A stretch of DNA of 64,000 nucleotides from Garcia nutans (Eukaryota > Streptophyta > Magnoliopsida > Malpighiales > Euphorbiaceae), in contig CANTUV010000011.1 in the NCBI GenBank assembly GCA_947685225.1, positions 63,724,501-63,788,500 of the forward strand. The letters are read 5' to 3'. The notes beneath the pieces were generated by a model that was not told the DNA's origin, did not search any database, and was given only the letters and a program-made list of their open reading frames with translations. Of this stretch, positions 47,796 through 59,703 are shown piece after piece (the stretch's first letter is position 1; every line of letters starts with the position of its first letter). A program made the translations under genes and the position numbers.

Positions 47796-49598
47796 ATGAT
47801 GCTTATGGAAAATCGGTCTGAGAGAAGCAGTCAAATAGAAGAGAGTCAAGGGCAATTGATATATGGACTTCCAGACGACATTGCTCTTTTCTGTTTGGCA
47901 AGAGTGCCTCGGAAATTTCATACAGTGCTGAAATGTGTTTGTAGGAGATGGAGAGACTTGGTGTGCAGTGAAGAGTGGTACACATATCGTAGAAAGCACA
48001 ATTTGAGTGAGACTTGGATATATGCTTTGTGTCGTGACAAGTTTGAGCAAATATGTTGTTATGTATTGGACCCTGATTCATCTAGAAGAAGTTGGAAGCT
48101 CATTCAAGGGCTTCCTCCTCGCTTTTTGAAGAGAAAAGGTATAGGTTTTGAAGCACTAGGGAAGAAGCTTTACCTGTTTGGTGGCTGTGGTTGGTTGGAA
48201 GATGCTACTGATGAAACCTACTGCTATGATATTTATAGGAACTCATGGACTGAAGCTGCTTCATTGTCTTCTGCAAGGTAAGTACCATTTTCACTTATGC
48301 CTTTATTCATCTTCGTTCTCTTAGTAGTTCTCATAATACGAGTCCACTATTGAGTAAATTTTTGGTGCTTAAATAATTTTTTTTTCTTTTGTAAAATGCA
48401 ATTTCTAGCAATTGGTTGGTTATAATATCATTCTTTTACTAGGAAGTAGTTATTTCTGAACATAATCATGTATAGCCAATTATGATAAATTGCTGCAAGT
48501 TGGTTCTGCATTCATTTTTTAGTCGCGCACACGCATAAAAAAAAGACTTGCTTTTTATATTATCTGGCTTCTGTTTCCCTTTTAGGCTTTTACTAGATGT
48601 TTTCTTACTTACAGAAAACTCTTTAGTTGCTTGTTAATGGAGTATCCGTCCCTAAGTTCCTATGCCAGGCTACACACGCTTGTGAACTGGGTCAGTTAAG
48701 TAGAGTTCTTTTGTTAACTTTTTTGGCTTTAATTCTTTCCTTAGCAAGTTTAAGAACAGTTGTTAATGTGAAATTACCTGAGACTTCATTAAGGTGCTAT
48801 TGTGCTTGTTTTTTTATTTTTTATTTTTTTATGTTAGCAGTTAGCTGGCTTGTGTTTCCCATTTACTGGATGTTTTCTCGTATAGAAAACTCTTTAGTTG
48901 CTTGTTAATGGAGTATGTGTCCCTAAGTTCCTATGCTAGGCTATACATGCTTCTGAACTAGGTCAGGTAACTAGAGTTCTTTTGTTATTATTTAATTCAG
49001 GTGCTATTTTGCTTCTGAAGTTTTGGATGGGAAAATCTATGCCATTGGTGGGTTAGGTTCAAAACTGTGTGATCCACATTCTTGGGACACTTATGATCCT
49101 CTCAAGAATAGCTGGGAATCAAATTCTGATGGTAATGTCATTCCTGATGTTGAAGATTCCATAGTATTGGATGGGAAGATCTATATTCGTTGTGGTGCTT
49201 CTTCTGTTTCATCTCATGTATATGCTGTTCTTTATGAACCTTTAAAAGGCACATGGCAGCATGCAGATGCTGATATGGTGTCAGGCTGGCGTGGTCCAGC
49301 AGTCGCTGTGGATGGCAACCTTTATGTGTTGGATCAGAGTTCGGGAACCAGGTTAATGATGTGGGAGAAGGATAAAAGGGAATGGGTGGCAGTTGGAAGG
49401 TTATCAGCATTACTTACAAGACCACCTTGTCAACTTGTAGCAACTGGGAAGAGGATATTCATCATAGGTAAGGGGCTTAGCACTGTCGTCTTTGACATCA
49501 ACAAATCTGGAAATATGGAAGGGGTGATGGTCAGTTCTTCTGTACCCAGAAAAAATTCTGAGGATGATGTAATCAGCTGTAAATGTCTAGCATTATGA
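47796..49598 (+). CDS. SKIP4: F-box/kelch-repeat protein (SKIP4-like)
   Basis: Two exons, 47796-48277 and 49001-49598, encode 359 residues, close to Arabidopsis SKIP4. The F-box lies at residues about 20-65 (YGLPDDIALFCLARVP, LKCVCRRWRDLVCSEEWY). Kelch motifs follow (KKLYLFGGCGWLED, DGKIYAIGGLGSKL, DGKIYIRCGASS, DGNLYVLDQ). Such proteins are substrate adaptors of SCF ubiquitin ligases, joining SKP1 through the F-box. The start could be either Met of MMLMEN; the first is used. The intron carries a duplicated piece of its own 3' end and the start of exon 2. Confidence 0.95.
48565..49016. repeat. Direct duplication spanning the SKIP4 intron end and exon 2 start
   Basis: Copy 1 (about 48565-48810) and copy 2 (about 48845-49016) share AAAACTCTTTAGTTGCTTGT, TGTTAATGGAGTAT and CCCTAAGTTCCTATG. 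Copy 2 ends in the real acceptor ATTCAG|GTGCTATTTTGC; copy 1 ends in a decoy, TTAAG|GTGCTATTGTGC (48794). Confidence 0.85.
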
Positions 49599-50489
49599 AT
49601 TATTGGCATTTGATTCATTTATTGATCATTTAGTACTATTCTTGTGGGATACTGGCTGTGCCAGCTTCCAATGTGTATTTGTCAACACCCGAAATGATAT
49701 GTCAATGCATATTACTAAGTGGGAATGGAAGGAAATTAAAGAAGAAAATCTGTTTTAGATATCTACCATTTCACATTTTATTTTGGACTTAAGGCAGAAA
49801 AACTGGAAAAAGAATATACAAGCATGGAATATCAGAAGAGTTCACTGTAAAAATTTAGCATGAGTTGATCATAGTACTATCATGCTACAACTCATAACAA
49901 GGAAAAGTGTTACTCAGCTTCAATACTTGCGTCCATGAAGGTGCGATCAAGTAGTGGAAAGTTTGAAGAGACACCATTAACAGGATCCAACTTTCATTAA
50001 TTTATGTACAATGAGGCAAATTAGATTAAAGGGTATAAAAATTGAAATTAGTACATCAAACTGGTTCAGGCATCACTTTTAAAGAAGTGTTAATATACAA
50101 TACAAATGAAAAGAACGCAACATTCATTCTGCTCAAATAATTCCAGATCATCTTAATGTTTAGAAGCAACAGAGACAAAATGATTACATCCTATTCAATG
50201 ACATCTTTCTTTTCATCATAATGAATAATTAAATTGGTGCAAAGAGTTGTTTTCAGAATGTTATTCACACATTATAATATACATCAAAACTGATGCTTGA
50301 GCAATTATAATACAACAATAACTCCCAAATCTAGGATGGGTGAGACAAATTTGGTCAGCAAATTCCTCTCTCTCAGGTTTCAACAGCTAGAAACATGGAT
50401 GATGGATCCATTGTACAAATCTACCTATGTCATTCCTCTTCAACCTAACTCCAAAAACTAACGATCAAGCACACATGGACTGAACTTTT
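49599..50489. other. Convergent 3' region, no gene seen
   Basis: Holds the 3' UTRs of the F-box gene (+) and the small acidic protein gene (-). No other coding signal. Confidence 0.4.
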
Positions 50490-51791
50490 TCAGCTAGTCT
50501 TTTTCTTTTTAAAAGCTGGATGTATGATTCCATCACAAGAATCTAGTTGGTCAATCTTAGACATACACTCTTTGATTCTCTCAAGTACAGTAGGCACGGC
50601 TGAGACATTGCTGGAAATTTTATCTTTGAGCAAACGTACTTTCTGAGTGAACTTTTGGTCTTCTTCTGTTAGTAATACTGATTTACTGGATTTAACCTGT
50701 TCTCCTAAACCTGTATAATAAGACATGGTCACCGCTACAATTACAATTTAAAGGTATTACATGTTTAGAAAAACACATAGAAGCTATCAAAGCTTTTGAA
50801 AAACATCATCAAATACAATCACGCAAGTTGAAATTCATTGAAAGTACTCTGAAAGGCCACACAAAGTGAAATTATTCAACTAAAAGAATGAGCAACTGAA
50901 CTTATATATCATCACATCATTGCCAGTATTATCTTCAATAGTTGATCAATGTCACTAACCATTTGACTATCTTTACTGTTAAAGCCAGCGGCATTAACTA
51001 ATATGTATGTTACTATCCATATTACGTTGCACTTCAGAAATCTTTTACGTCAGCCATGGAGAAGAAAGCAGAAATACAAGAATAACAGGATATTGCCTTT
51101 AATTTTCAAAAGTAAATTTCAGGAAAGGAACAAAAAGAAGCGATGGGAAATAATCAAAGTGCACCCAAAAGTGAGCTCATTCCCAACTTGCTAAATACAA
51201 CAATTACATGTACCCAATATAACTAAGCTCTTCAAATGCCAAACTGGTCCATACTCCATCTCCATACTAGAGTTAAAATTGCATTATCACATAGTATATG
51301 CTTCATTCAAAGCAAACGCATAAAAATCAGAGCTTTTCATTCATAACTATACAAAAACCATTACTTTGCTAAATCCAACAATTTTCTCAATCACCAATTT
51401 ACCAAAATCCTGAATTTTGGGACCCAAAAAAAAACAGAAATCTTCAAATTCGTATTGTCATCTTTCTGAACAAAAAAGAAATAAAAACCCTAGAAATAAA
51501 CTGACCTGGATTAGACTCGCCGAGGGTACCTAAGTCCGACCTAAACTCAATGTCAGGAAGAAGAGGTCGCTGGAGAGAAAGAACTGAAGCTAACGTAGCT
51601 CTGAGCTGATCTGGAAGACTGGCTCTGTATTCTAGAACCTTCTTCGCCATTTCTTCTGCTTCTGACTCCAGCCTTTTCAACTCTTCCACTTCTTCTTCTT
51701 CTTCTTCGGATACAGATTCGGGTTCTACAGAGCTCCGAGTACCATCAACAGCTGAATCTAGGGTTTTTTTGGGTGGATTATTCAGGGCCAT
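50490..51791 (-). CDS. Uncharacterised acidic, helix-rich protein, 168 aa
   Basis: Two exons, 51506-51791 and 50490-50710, join in phase to 168 residues. The N-terminal part has EPESVSEEEEEEVEELKRLE followed by heptad-like EAEEMAKKVLEYRASLPDQL, suggesting a coiled coil. Then come LRATLASVLSLQRPLLPDIE, a second helical region (KFTQKVRLLKDKISSNVSA) and a basic C-terminus HPAFKKKK. The layout recalls small subunits of helical complexes, but I do not recognise the family and assign no function. Its promoter faces the ILK-like gene; the 5' ends lie about 0.7 kb apart. Confidence 0.75.
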
Positions 51792-52519
51792 GTTTGCATC
51801 TCTAAATGTTGAGAAGCTCCGGAGTCGATTGCTGTTGAGTTTCAGAATTCTGAGTGCTATTTTGGAGGGTATTTTGGGTTTTTGAATTTTAAAATTGGAG
51901 CTCCTGCTGGGTCCCAGTAAAGAACTTTGTCCTTGTGCACCGGCGAGGAGTAGTTTACCTCAAGGTCTTGACCATTGGATCATCTGGAGAAGGATGGTCA
52001 TCCAACGGTTGACGTTTAACGATATCTCCGCCTATTAAAGAAATCTACCGACGTCGGCTAATGAGCAATTAGACCCCGCCAAAACTAGATAGAAATTCGA
52101 AGGAAAATGAAATGGAGAAAGGTGTTTGGTTGCCGAGAATTTTCTCATTTTATCAGCACCCAAATGAGAATTCGAAACAGCTAACCCAATCTCTAGAGAC
52201 GAAGATATCTAAGTTAATGATATATGTAGGGAAAATCTCCAGGAAGAGACAGACAATGGATAACATTGGTAAATCCGAATGGATAAGGACACATTTTGGA
52301 TTTTTATCATAAAATAATTATTGTAATCGAAATGTAATTAATTGTCAATGAATCCATTACTAGCTGTACTGTTTTTTACACTGTTTCGTCAACTAGAACA
52401 GAAGATAATGCATATAATTTATTTTTTTTTATATTAATCTTCTTCTTTTTAGGATTAATCTGATACAATTTGTCTATGTAATTTATTTATCTGGTTAGAG
52501 ATCTCTCTCTCTCTGATTC
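51792..52519. other. Divergent promoter region, no gene seen
   Basis: Between the minus-strand acidic-protein gene and the ILK-like locus. The 66-codon frame at 52112-52312 shows no family signature. A CT repeat precedes the ILK ATG. Confidence 0.4.
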
Positions 52520-55500
52520 ATGGAAGGTTGCACAAGTTCGTCTCCTCATAAGGTACTTAATTTCTCCTCCCTATTTTTATATTATAAGCAGATAAATGAA
52601 TTTGAATTATTGGACCTGTGACAGAGGGTGCATCGCCAAGCAATTGATTTTGAAGGCCCATACAGACTGCTTCATTGTTCAGGTAAGGGAGATAAAACAG
52701 GGGTGATGCAGGAGTTAGAAAAAGGAGTTGAACCTAATTTGGCTGATTATGATAAGAGAACGGCTCTTCATTTAGCCTCTTGTGAAGGCTGCACTGACAT
52801 CGTGGTTCTACTTCTTGAGAAAGGTGCAGATGTGAATTCTGTAGATCGTTGGGGTCGTACTGTGAGTTCATTCATCCTTGAATTTCATCCATTTAGTTAG
52901 CATCTACTGCAATAAACATTTTTGTGGTATATGGAACTAATGTGAGGTTTGTGCCAAATATGATAATGGTGACCTGTTCATAAGCAAAGAAAATCTAAGA
53001 TTAGGAAGCTAACACTATATAACACCATTGTGTTATGTTCTTGATAATTTCTATAGTCAAGATTTCCCTACTTGCTCAGCAGATAATTATTGTTTGCTTA
53101 CTCACCACATGTTTATTAGCTTTCCCTTTTCTGCTCATTTAGAATACAGTATGTTCAATAAAATTTAATTAATATAAGACACCCATTGATATTAGAAATT
53201 TTGCAGCCATTGTCAGATGCTAGTAGTTTCGGTCACGAGGATATTTGCAAGATACTGGAAAGTTAGGGTGGAATAGATCCGGTAATGCACTTTCTTGATT
53301 GACATAGATCTGGTATCAATATGACTAATCAAATGCAATGGGGTTGCTTAATAATATATTTTGCATACACCTTTACCATTCGTACTACTTCTTCAATATG
53401 CAGATTACTGATGTCAAGCCAAAAACAGTTCATTTACTATACCCTTAAGAAATGCAAGACAGGTTCTCAAACTCTCACATGTGTACTAAGAGAGTCATTT
53501 TGGTTGGGACAGGTAGGACTTGATTCCCATACACCATGCTATGAGATTGATTATGCTGAAGTGGACATGGATGGTGCAACACTTATTGGAGAAGTAATTT
53601 CTGATAAACTCTATTTCTACAGGCAAACTTGGGACATTAGGAATCCACTTCGTTAGTCTCCATTCAGATATTTAACCTTCTCCACTGGTAGTTCCCTTCA
53701 CATAATTATGTTATTGGTGATGATTCCCTTAAATCATGAAGTCTTGCAGGGAGCATATGAAGTATATTTAGTGAGATGGCGTGGTACAGAAGTAGCAGCA
53801 AAGACTATCCGCTCCTCTATTGCATCAAATCAGAGTGTGAAGTGAGTCTAATTATTTGAATTCTGGAACTGTGTAACAAGTTCCCCCCTCCTTTCTCAGA
53901 GAAACTTTCATTGCATGCTCATACACATGAAAGATATTAGTTTTCAAAGTTCTACCGATTATAGATCCTAGAGTTATGCCCTTTTTGAGAAATTTAATTG
54001 TTCAAAGATCATTGGCTGTCTATAATTCTGCTAGGTTATTGGTAGAATAATATTGGTTGCTTAACTATTATATGCTTATGCTCTATTTGCTATGTGTGAT
54101 CATTTTATAGGATTACTTTTTTGAAGGAATTGGGCTTGTGGCAAAAGTTGCGCCACCCAAATATAGTACAGTTCCTTGGTGCTCTAAAGCACCCTGAACG
54201 CTTAATCTTTCTCACAGAGTACCTTCGCAATGTAAGTTTTCACTTATTAAGTCATGACTTAGGTGTCAACAATGATTTGATTGCTGATTTTTCCTCCAAT
54301 GCAAATTCACTAGGGAAGTTTGTATGACATACTGAAAAAGAAGGGAAGGCTTGACCCGCAAACAGCAGTTTCCTATGCTTTAGATATTGCAAGGTAGACA
54401 ATTTATTCACTTGAAGTTTGCAAATGAGAACTTTTGTTTCAGCTTTAAGTTAGTATTGGGTCATCTGCCTGTGTAAAAATAAAAAGCTCTGCAGTATTAT
54501 TCTGTCCTTCGAGTTCTGCAAATTGTTCTTTTACAATATTTATATGTATCTTAAAGAGATTGTTACAAACTTCCTTTGGATCCCAAAAACCATTCCTTTT
54601 GCTTTCAAGCTTGTGCATCATTCAGCGAAAGTACCTTTGTCCTTCCCAAGACTTGAATTTTCATGTAAAACTCAAGCAATTAGAATTGAGGCATATATGA
54701 GATCATTGTAATAGACCGTTTGCTACTTTTTGAATTAGTATCTTTTGCATTTTAACACAGAACACTTCTCATATTTTATAGAAATTGTGTAATCTTCTAA
54801 AATAACTAGATGTGCTCTACAAGGTTCTACATTTTATCATAGGAAATATGCACTGAAACTTAACCAGAATTGAATTTCTGTCACATAAATAATTATTGCC
54901 ACTTTGTTGTTATAGTTACATGTCTTACTTGTTAAATGTTCCTTTATTAATAGTGGAACCTTGCAGAGGTATGAATTATCTGCATCAACACAAACCACAT
55001 GCTATCATACATCGGGATTTGACGCCAAGGTTTGTTTTCTGAATCTGCTGTTGATGTTCACGTTCATTGTGATACTTTATAGATCAAACCATAAGAATTT
55101 TCTGGCTGACATTCGACAAATAATGCCCTTGCTTTTGTATCCCTTATGTGAGCAAGAAACAGCAAGTGATTTAAGGGATCTCACCTTTCTTCGTTTATGT
55201 TAATATACTTAGAAATGTGCTACAAGATGAATCAGGACACCTTAAGGTTACAGGCTTTGGCTTAAGCAAAATTGCACAGGAAAAGGATACCCAGGGATAC
55301 AAAATGACTGGTGGAACAGGCTCATGTAAAGATCTTCTCTCTTATTGAAGTATTGATCTCTCTTGCAAAGGTCAACTTTCTTAATGTAGAGAACTCTTGT
55401 GACATTTTCAGATCGTTACATGGCACCCGAGGTTTATCGTCGAGAATCCTATGGGAAGAGTGTTGATGTCTTCTCCTTTGCTCTTATAGTATACGAGGTA

Positions 55501-56405
55501 ATGGAACCAAAAATTCCAGATTTTCCTGTAATGGAAATCTTTTTGTAGTGTTGATCTAAATATCATAACATGTTTATGGACTAATTAAGATTACATAGTT
55601 TTATATTCAGTTTTAGCATTTTTCTTCTGGATAGGTAGATAGCTAATGAAGTCTTTTTTTTTTTTTCTTTTTCACAATCCCATTCATTATGTTGACTTGC
55701 ATGTGTTTATAGATGTTTCAAGGGCGGCCGTCAGATAGGGCAAAACTCCCAGAACAAGTTGCAGACAAGAGGGCTTATGAAGATTCTCAGCCATCCTTAT
55801 CTTCATTTGTGTACCCTGAACCAATCAAGATGTGAGTTTTATAAGTAGGATAATATTGATACTTGGATCTTTTATTCATAATCCCATTTAGACAGAGCTA
55901 AATAAAATTGTTAAGCTATAAAATGGTGAGCCTTGGTATGGCAGCAAAGTTTCTCCATTATGGCATAGAGATTGCAGATTCCATAAAAAGTCTTCTGTAT
56001 CTTCTTCAGGACTCCCATTAATATCAAGATATGAGGCTTTCTCAAGATAGGCTTACTCAGCAATTAGTTCCAAGGTCATCAATTGGCACACCGGTGCCAT
56101 TGTTTTCTGAATCTCTAACAATGAACCATTTACCTGCAGCTTTGACAATTAAAAACTTAAAAAACTACATAATTATGTAACTTGTGTTGATGCCCTTTAT
56201 CTGAAATTTGTTATTCAAATTGATTGATTGGCTCATAACTGTGCGTTTGTCTCTTTTATTAAGCCTTCTTCGAGACTGCTGGCATAAGAATCCTGAATGC
56301 AGGCCTACATTTGAAGAGATAATTTCACAGCTACAGACAATCCAAGACAATTTACGACATAAGAGACTTATAGATGAGTGTTGCAGCAGCTGTATTATGT
56401 TGTGA
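52520..56405 (+). pseudogene. Ankyrin-repeat integrin-linked kinase-like gene with nonsense codon and lost kinase motifs
   Basis: Twelve exons (52520-52552, 52625-52861, 53207-53281, 53513-53593, 53750-53841, 54111-54231, 54314-54393, 54967-55029, 55213-55325, 55412-55497, 55713-55831, 56264-56405) keep phase over 414 codons. Ankyrin repeats (TALHLASCEGCTDIVVLLLE) precede a protein kinase domain with TEVAAKTIRSS, IIHRDLTPRN, GGTGSYRYMAPEVY and a CWHKNPECRPTFEEI end, as in plant Raf-like C1/ILK kinases. Three defects stand out. TAG at 53264-53266 (codon 110) interrupts ILES-GGIDP. The glycine loop reads GEGAYEV, one codon shorter than GEGAYGEV. The magnesium-binding DFG is GFG (VTGFGLSK, Gly275). 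Splice sites remain sound. It is best read as a pseudogene; even if readthrough occurred, the product would be a pseudokinase. Confidence 0.88.
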
Positions 56406-56780
56406 CTGTTAGATCAATATATATTATACCTCAACATACAGTGATCACAGTATAATGCAAGTTTTTGTTTTTCCTTTTTTTTAACAGTGGACTTCTCTTT
56501 TTGTAATCCATACCAACACTTCTCTTTTCTTCTGTATTTTTATTATTTGTAATGGTGGGTGCTCCATACCTTGTACAAAATACACAACATAAGGAGAATT
56601 TATGATGGGTATGCAATTGTCGCCAAAATTATCGTTTCCGTTGGCTTTCTTATTTGAAATGAAATTGTTTGGCCAGTACTTGTTATTTCTGTCTGAGATT
56701 GGATCAGTTAAGCAATTATGCCTAAAAGTAACTACTTAATATTTATTTATAAGTAAACTGAGCATTTGAAGAGTCAAATA

Positions 56781-56853
56781 TTCTGGGTGGTGTAGTTTGT
56801 AATCACTCGAGTCTCACACGCTAGAGGTTCTCGGTTCGAATCCGATCTCAGAC
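56781..56853 (+). tRNA. tRNA-Val(CAC)-like relic
   Basis: TTCTGGGTGGTGTAGTTTGT, the anticodon loop CTCACAC (anticodon CAC at 56815-56817), GGTTCGAATCC and CTCAGAC follow the 73-nt order of plant tRNA-Val. Defects: position 1 is T rather than G so it does not pair with C72, the anticodon stem has one G/A mismatch, and the T stem has one mismatch. It is probably a pseudogene or the head of a tRNA-derived insertion, not a working tRNA. Confidence 0.65.
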
Positions 56854-56896
56854 ATTATTAAGTATTAAAATTTTAAATTTTCTCATCTTTCATTTT

Positions 56897-57045
56897 CAGA
56901 TATATGTACAGTATATATTCATGTTTTTCTGCTAAACCCAGATTTTTCATACTCTTGAAAAAATGCATCAGATTTATGTACAGATATATTTTCATATTTT
57001 TCTACTATACCCAGATTTTTCATACTGTCCTGAAAAAATGCAACT
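56897..57045. repeat. Tandem duplication of about 72-75 bp around the PYRD start codon
   Basis: CAGATATATGTACAG/CAGATTTATGTACAG, CCCAGATTTTTCATACT and TGAAAAAATGCA occur twice, starting at 56897 and 56969. The duplication creates two in-frame ATGs, at 56963 and 57038. Confidence 0.85.
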
Positions 57046-58865
57046 TCAAGATTTTGCACTCTCAAATCACACTTTCGCACCACTCAGTTTCTCAAATTCC
57101 CCTCGTATTCACTTGTCTATTTCACAGATTCATCTGTGCAGAGTTAATTCCAAATCTGGGTTTTGCAACTCAGCTAAATCACTCAGTGGTTTGAGAAGAC
57201 ACTGTGCCCCGGTTATGGTCAATTGTGGGGTGTTAGCTAAAGATCTTAGTGATGAAGAGAAAGACGATGGCTTTTACATTAGGAAATGTGTGGAGCTGGC
57301 GAGGAAAGCAATTGGGTATACAAGTCCTAATCCTTTGGTGGGCTGTGTCATCATCAAGGATGGCAAGATTGTTGGTCAAGGGTTCCACCCTAAAGCAGGT
57401 CAGCCTCACGCAGAGGTAATCCCCACATTTCCTTCTTTTTGTCTCTGCATTTTGTTTACCATAAAATTAGAATCATTTCAGCTAGCTATAGCCTTAACAA
57501 ATTGCAAATTAAAAAAATTAAAGTTTGCAACTTTAGTATATATTCTGTTAATCCATGTGTTTAATGACCCGAGCTGAACTTATCCCCGATTTCTTTTACT
57601 TTTGCAAATCTGCTGTTTTAAAATAAATTCATCATCAGTTTTTTCTATGCTTCAAGATGAAAAGAAAAGACTTGGAAAACTTTTAAGAAGGTTTTTCAAA
57701 CCAGTAGAGTGTTAGGTTATGCAATTAACTGGCGTCTTAGGTTATGCAATCAACTGACGTCTTTCTTGTTCGTTCACAATGGGGTGCATGTTTTTCAAAT
57801 CAATGCCTTTGCTTGACCAATTTTTGCCAGATAATTTGATTCAGGTATTTGCTTTGAGAGATGCTGGAGATTTGGCTGAGAATGCTACAGCTTATGTGAG
57901 CTTAGAGCCAAGTAATCACTATGGGAGGACTCCACCATGCACTGAAGCTCTCATCAAAGCAAAAGTTAAGAAGGTGGTGGTTGGAATGATTGATCCAAAT
58001 CCAGTGGTGGCTTCAAGTGGATTAGATAGACTGGGAGATGCAGTAATTGATGTAGTTTTTGGTGTTGAAGAAGAAATGTGCAAGAAGCTTAATGAGGCCT
58101 ACATCCATAAATATTGACAGGGAAACCTTTTCTAACAGTTAGGTAATTACACACGTCCCTTTTAACGTTTTGATATTACTAAATCACCGAAAGATTATGT
58201 AAAATGTTGATGAGGCTATTTTTAGTTGGTTAGCTAATGCTTGGATTTGAGGATCTGATATGATATTAACTTTGTCCTCAGCTAATATAGCGATTATAAG
58301 TATTTTTTAACACAGGTACTCCATCTCAGTCAATGGCCACCTTTTAAACTAACTCGGGGAAGGAGCCAATTTTTGTGGTGGATACTACTCAAAATTGTTG
58401 CAGGAATATGATGCAATTATTGTCTCTGCCTCTTTAGTTGACCTGTTCTCAGTTCCTACATCGCAAGAACCAGGTGCTAATCAACCACTTCGTGTGATAA
58501 CTGCAACAGCTCATTCTCCTCCAATCCAAATCCCTTCTCTGGCTGAAGATACATCTTCAAAAATGATAATATTTGCAGACAAAGAGGCAACTATCAAGCC
58601 TGAAATAGCTCAAAAAGGAATTGAAACTGTGGTTTCTGATCGGAAAAGTTTGAATGAAATTTTGGAATATTGTAAGTGTCAAGGACTATGCAGTGTTTTG
58701 CTGGATTTGAGGGGAAACTTTGATGAGTTTGAAGGGCTGCTCGATGATGGTATTGAGCAGAATATGTTTCAAAAAGTCATGGTGGAAGTATTGCTATTGT
58801 GGAATGAGAGTAGCGTCACGAACTCCTTGGGGCTTCGGACAATGTTGGGAGAAGACTTAAAGTGA
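57038..58865 (+). pseudogene. PYRD: Riboflavin biosynthesis deaminase (PYRD/RibD-like), inactivated
   Basis: Exons 57038-57415, 57845-58142 and 58316-58865 correspond to a plastid-targeted diaminohydroxyphosphoribosylaminopyrimidine deaminase, the second step of riboflavin synthesis, with its reductase-like C-terminal domain. The deaminase part shows ARKAIGYTSPNPLVGCVI and the zinc/catalytic HAE at the exon 1 end. Three lesions are visible. The first zinc Cys of PC(x)7-8PPC is Ser (EPSNHYGRTPPC; AGT at 57911-57913). One A is missing near 58109-58112, giving TGA at 58115-58117 instead of the continuing KPFLTVR frame. TAA at 58350-58352 interrupts SVNGHLLN-LGEGAN. The third exon otherwise stays open to 58865 (GGYYSKLLQEYDAI, GLCSVLLDLRGN). 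The metal-site loss and two truncations together make a functional enzyme unlikely. An upstream in-frame ATG at 56963 would add 25 residues. Confidence 0.88.
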
Positions 58866-59703
58866 CTAATCTACAGCCCAGGATCTCAGGTCAGAGCATT
58901 ATACTGGAAGCTTATCTTTAATGCAAGTCGTGAGAACACAAGGAAGCAACATGCGTAAATTTTTCAAGGTTCATACTGAACTAGCCAGGTGCTCCATTTC
59001 TCTGCAAGCTTTAGGAACAGAATAGAAAAGTTCTCTGTGCAGCCCTCATTGGTCCTTGAAGTTCCTGGACGAGTCGACTGACATGTTTACCTCCGTCGCA
59101 TTCGTGGTTGTGTATGCTGCTTTTATCGATAATTTTCAATAAACTTTTCAGAAGCTGGATGACACATTTTGCAAGTTGAGAATATAGGACATTTATTGAT
59201 TGTTCTTAATCTCTAATGTAAGCAACTGCACAACCACAGTGAAATTAGTTTTAGTAACTTCTATGTCTACAACTTTATGGAAATTTTATCTTGAAACCGT
59301 TGCACTTGCCCCTTACACTATGAATATTTCACTATATTAATGCCCGTGTCTTGTGGTGTTAAGCATTCATATATCACTTTGTTGGTTACATATTCATATT
59401 CCTGCAAAATCATAATCTGGGTTACAGACCTGCAATGTTAATCGTTTTGGAGTAAATTCAAAAGAAATAAAATATACACAAGAGTCTTGTACCAAGACGC
59501 ATATTTACAGTGGTATTGCTTTATATACAGACATTGGATACATGATTTCTCAAAAGAAGCTTCCCATGTATAAATATGTGAAACCTTCAGCCCAACTAGG
59601 CAAATATAATGTGAGGGTTAAATGAAAGAGGATGAGAAATCTGCAAGCCCAACAAAATCTCTAAAGTTTACTAGCACTTTGTTCAAGAATTAGGTTTTTA
59701 AGT
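58866..59703. other. Convergent 3' region, no gene seen
   Basis: Lies between the PYRD relic (+) and the bestrophin gene (-). No coding or RNA feature is supported. Confidence 0.4.

Noticed and set aside
53282..53512. 111-codon frame at 53321-53656 as a separate gene
   Set aside because: It is intron sequence read through into ILK exon 4 (53513-53593) and beyond.
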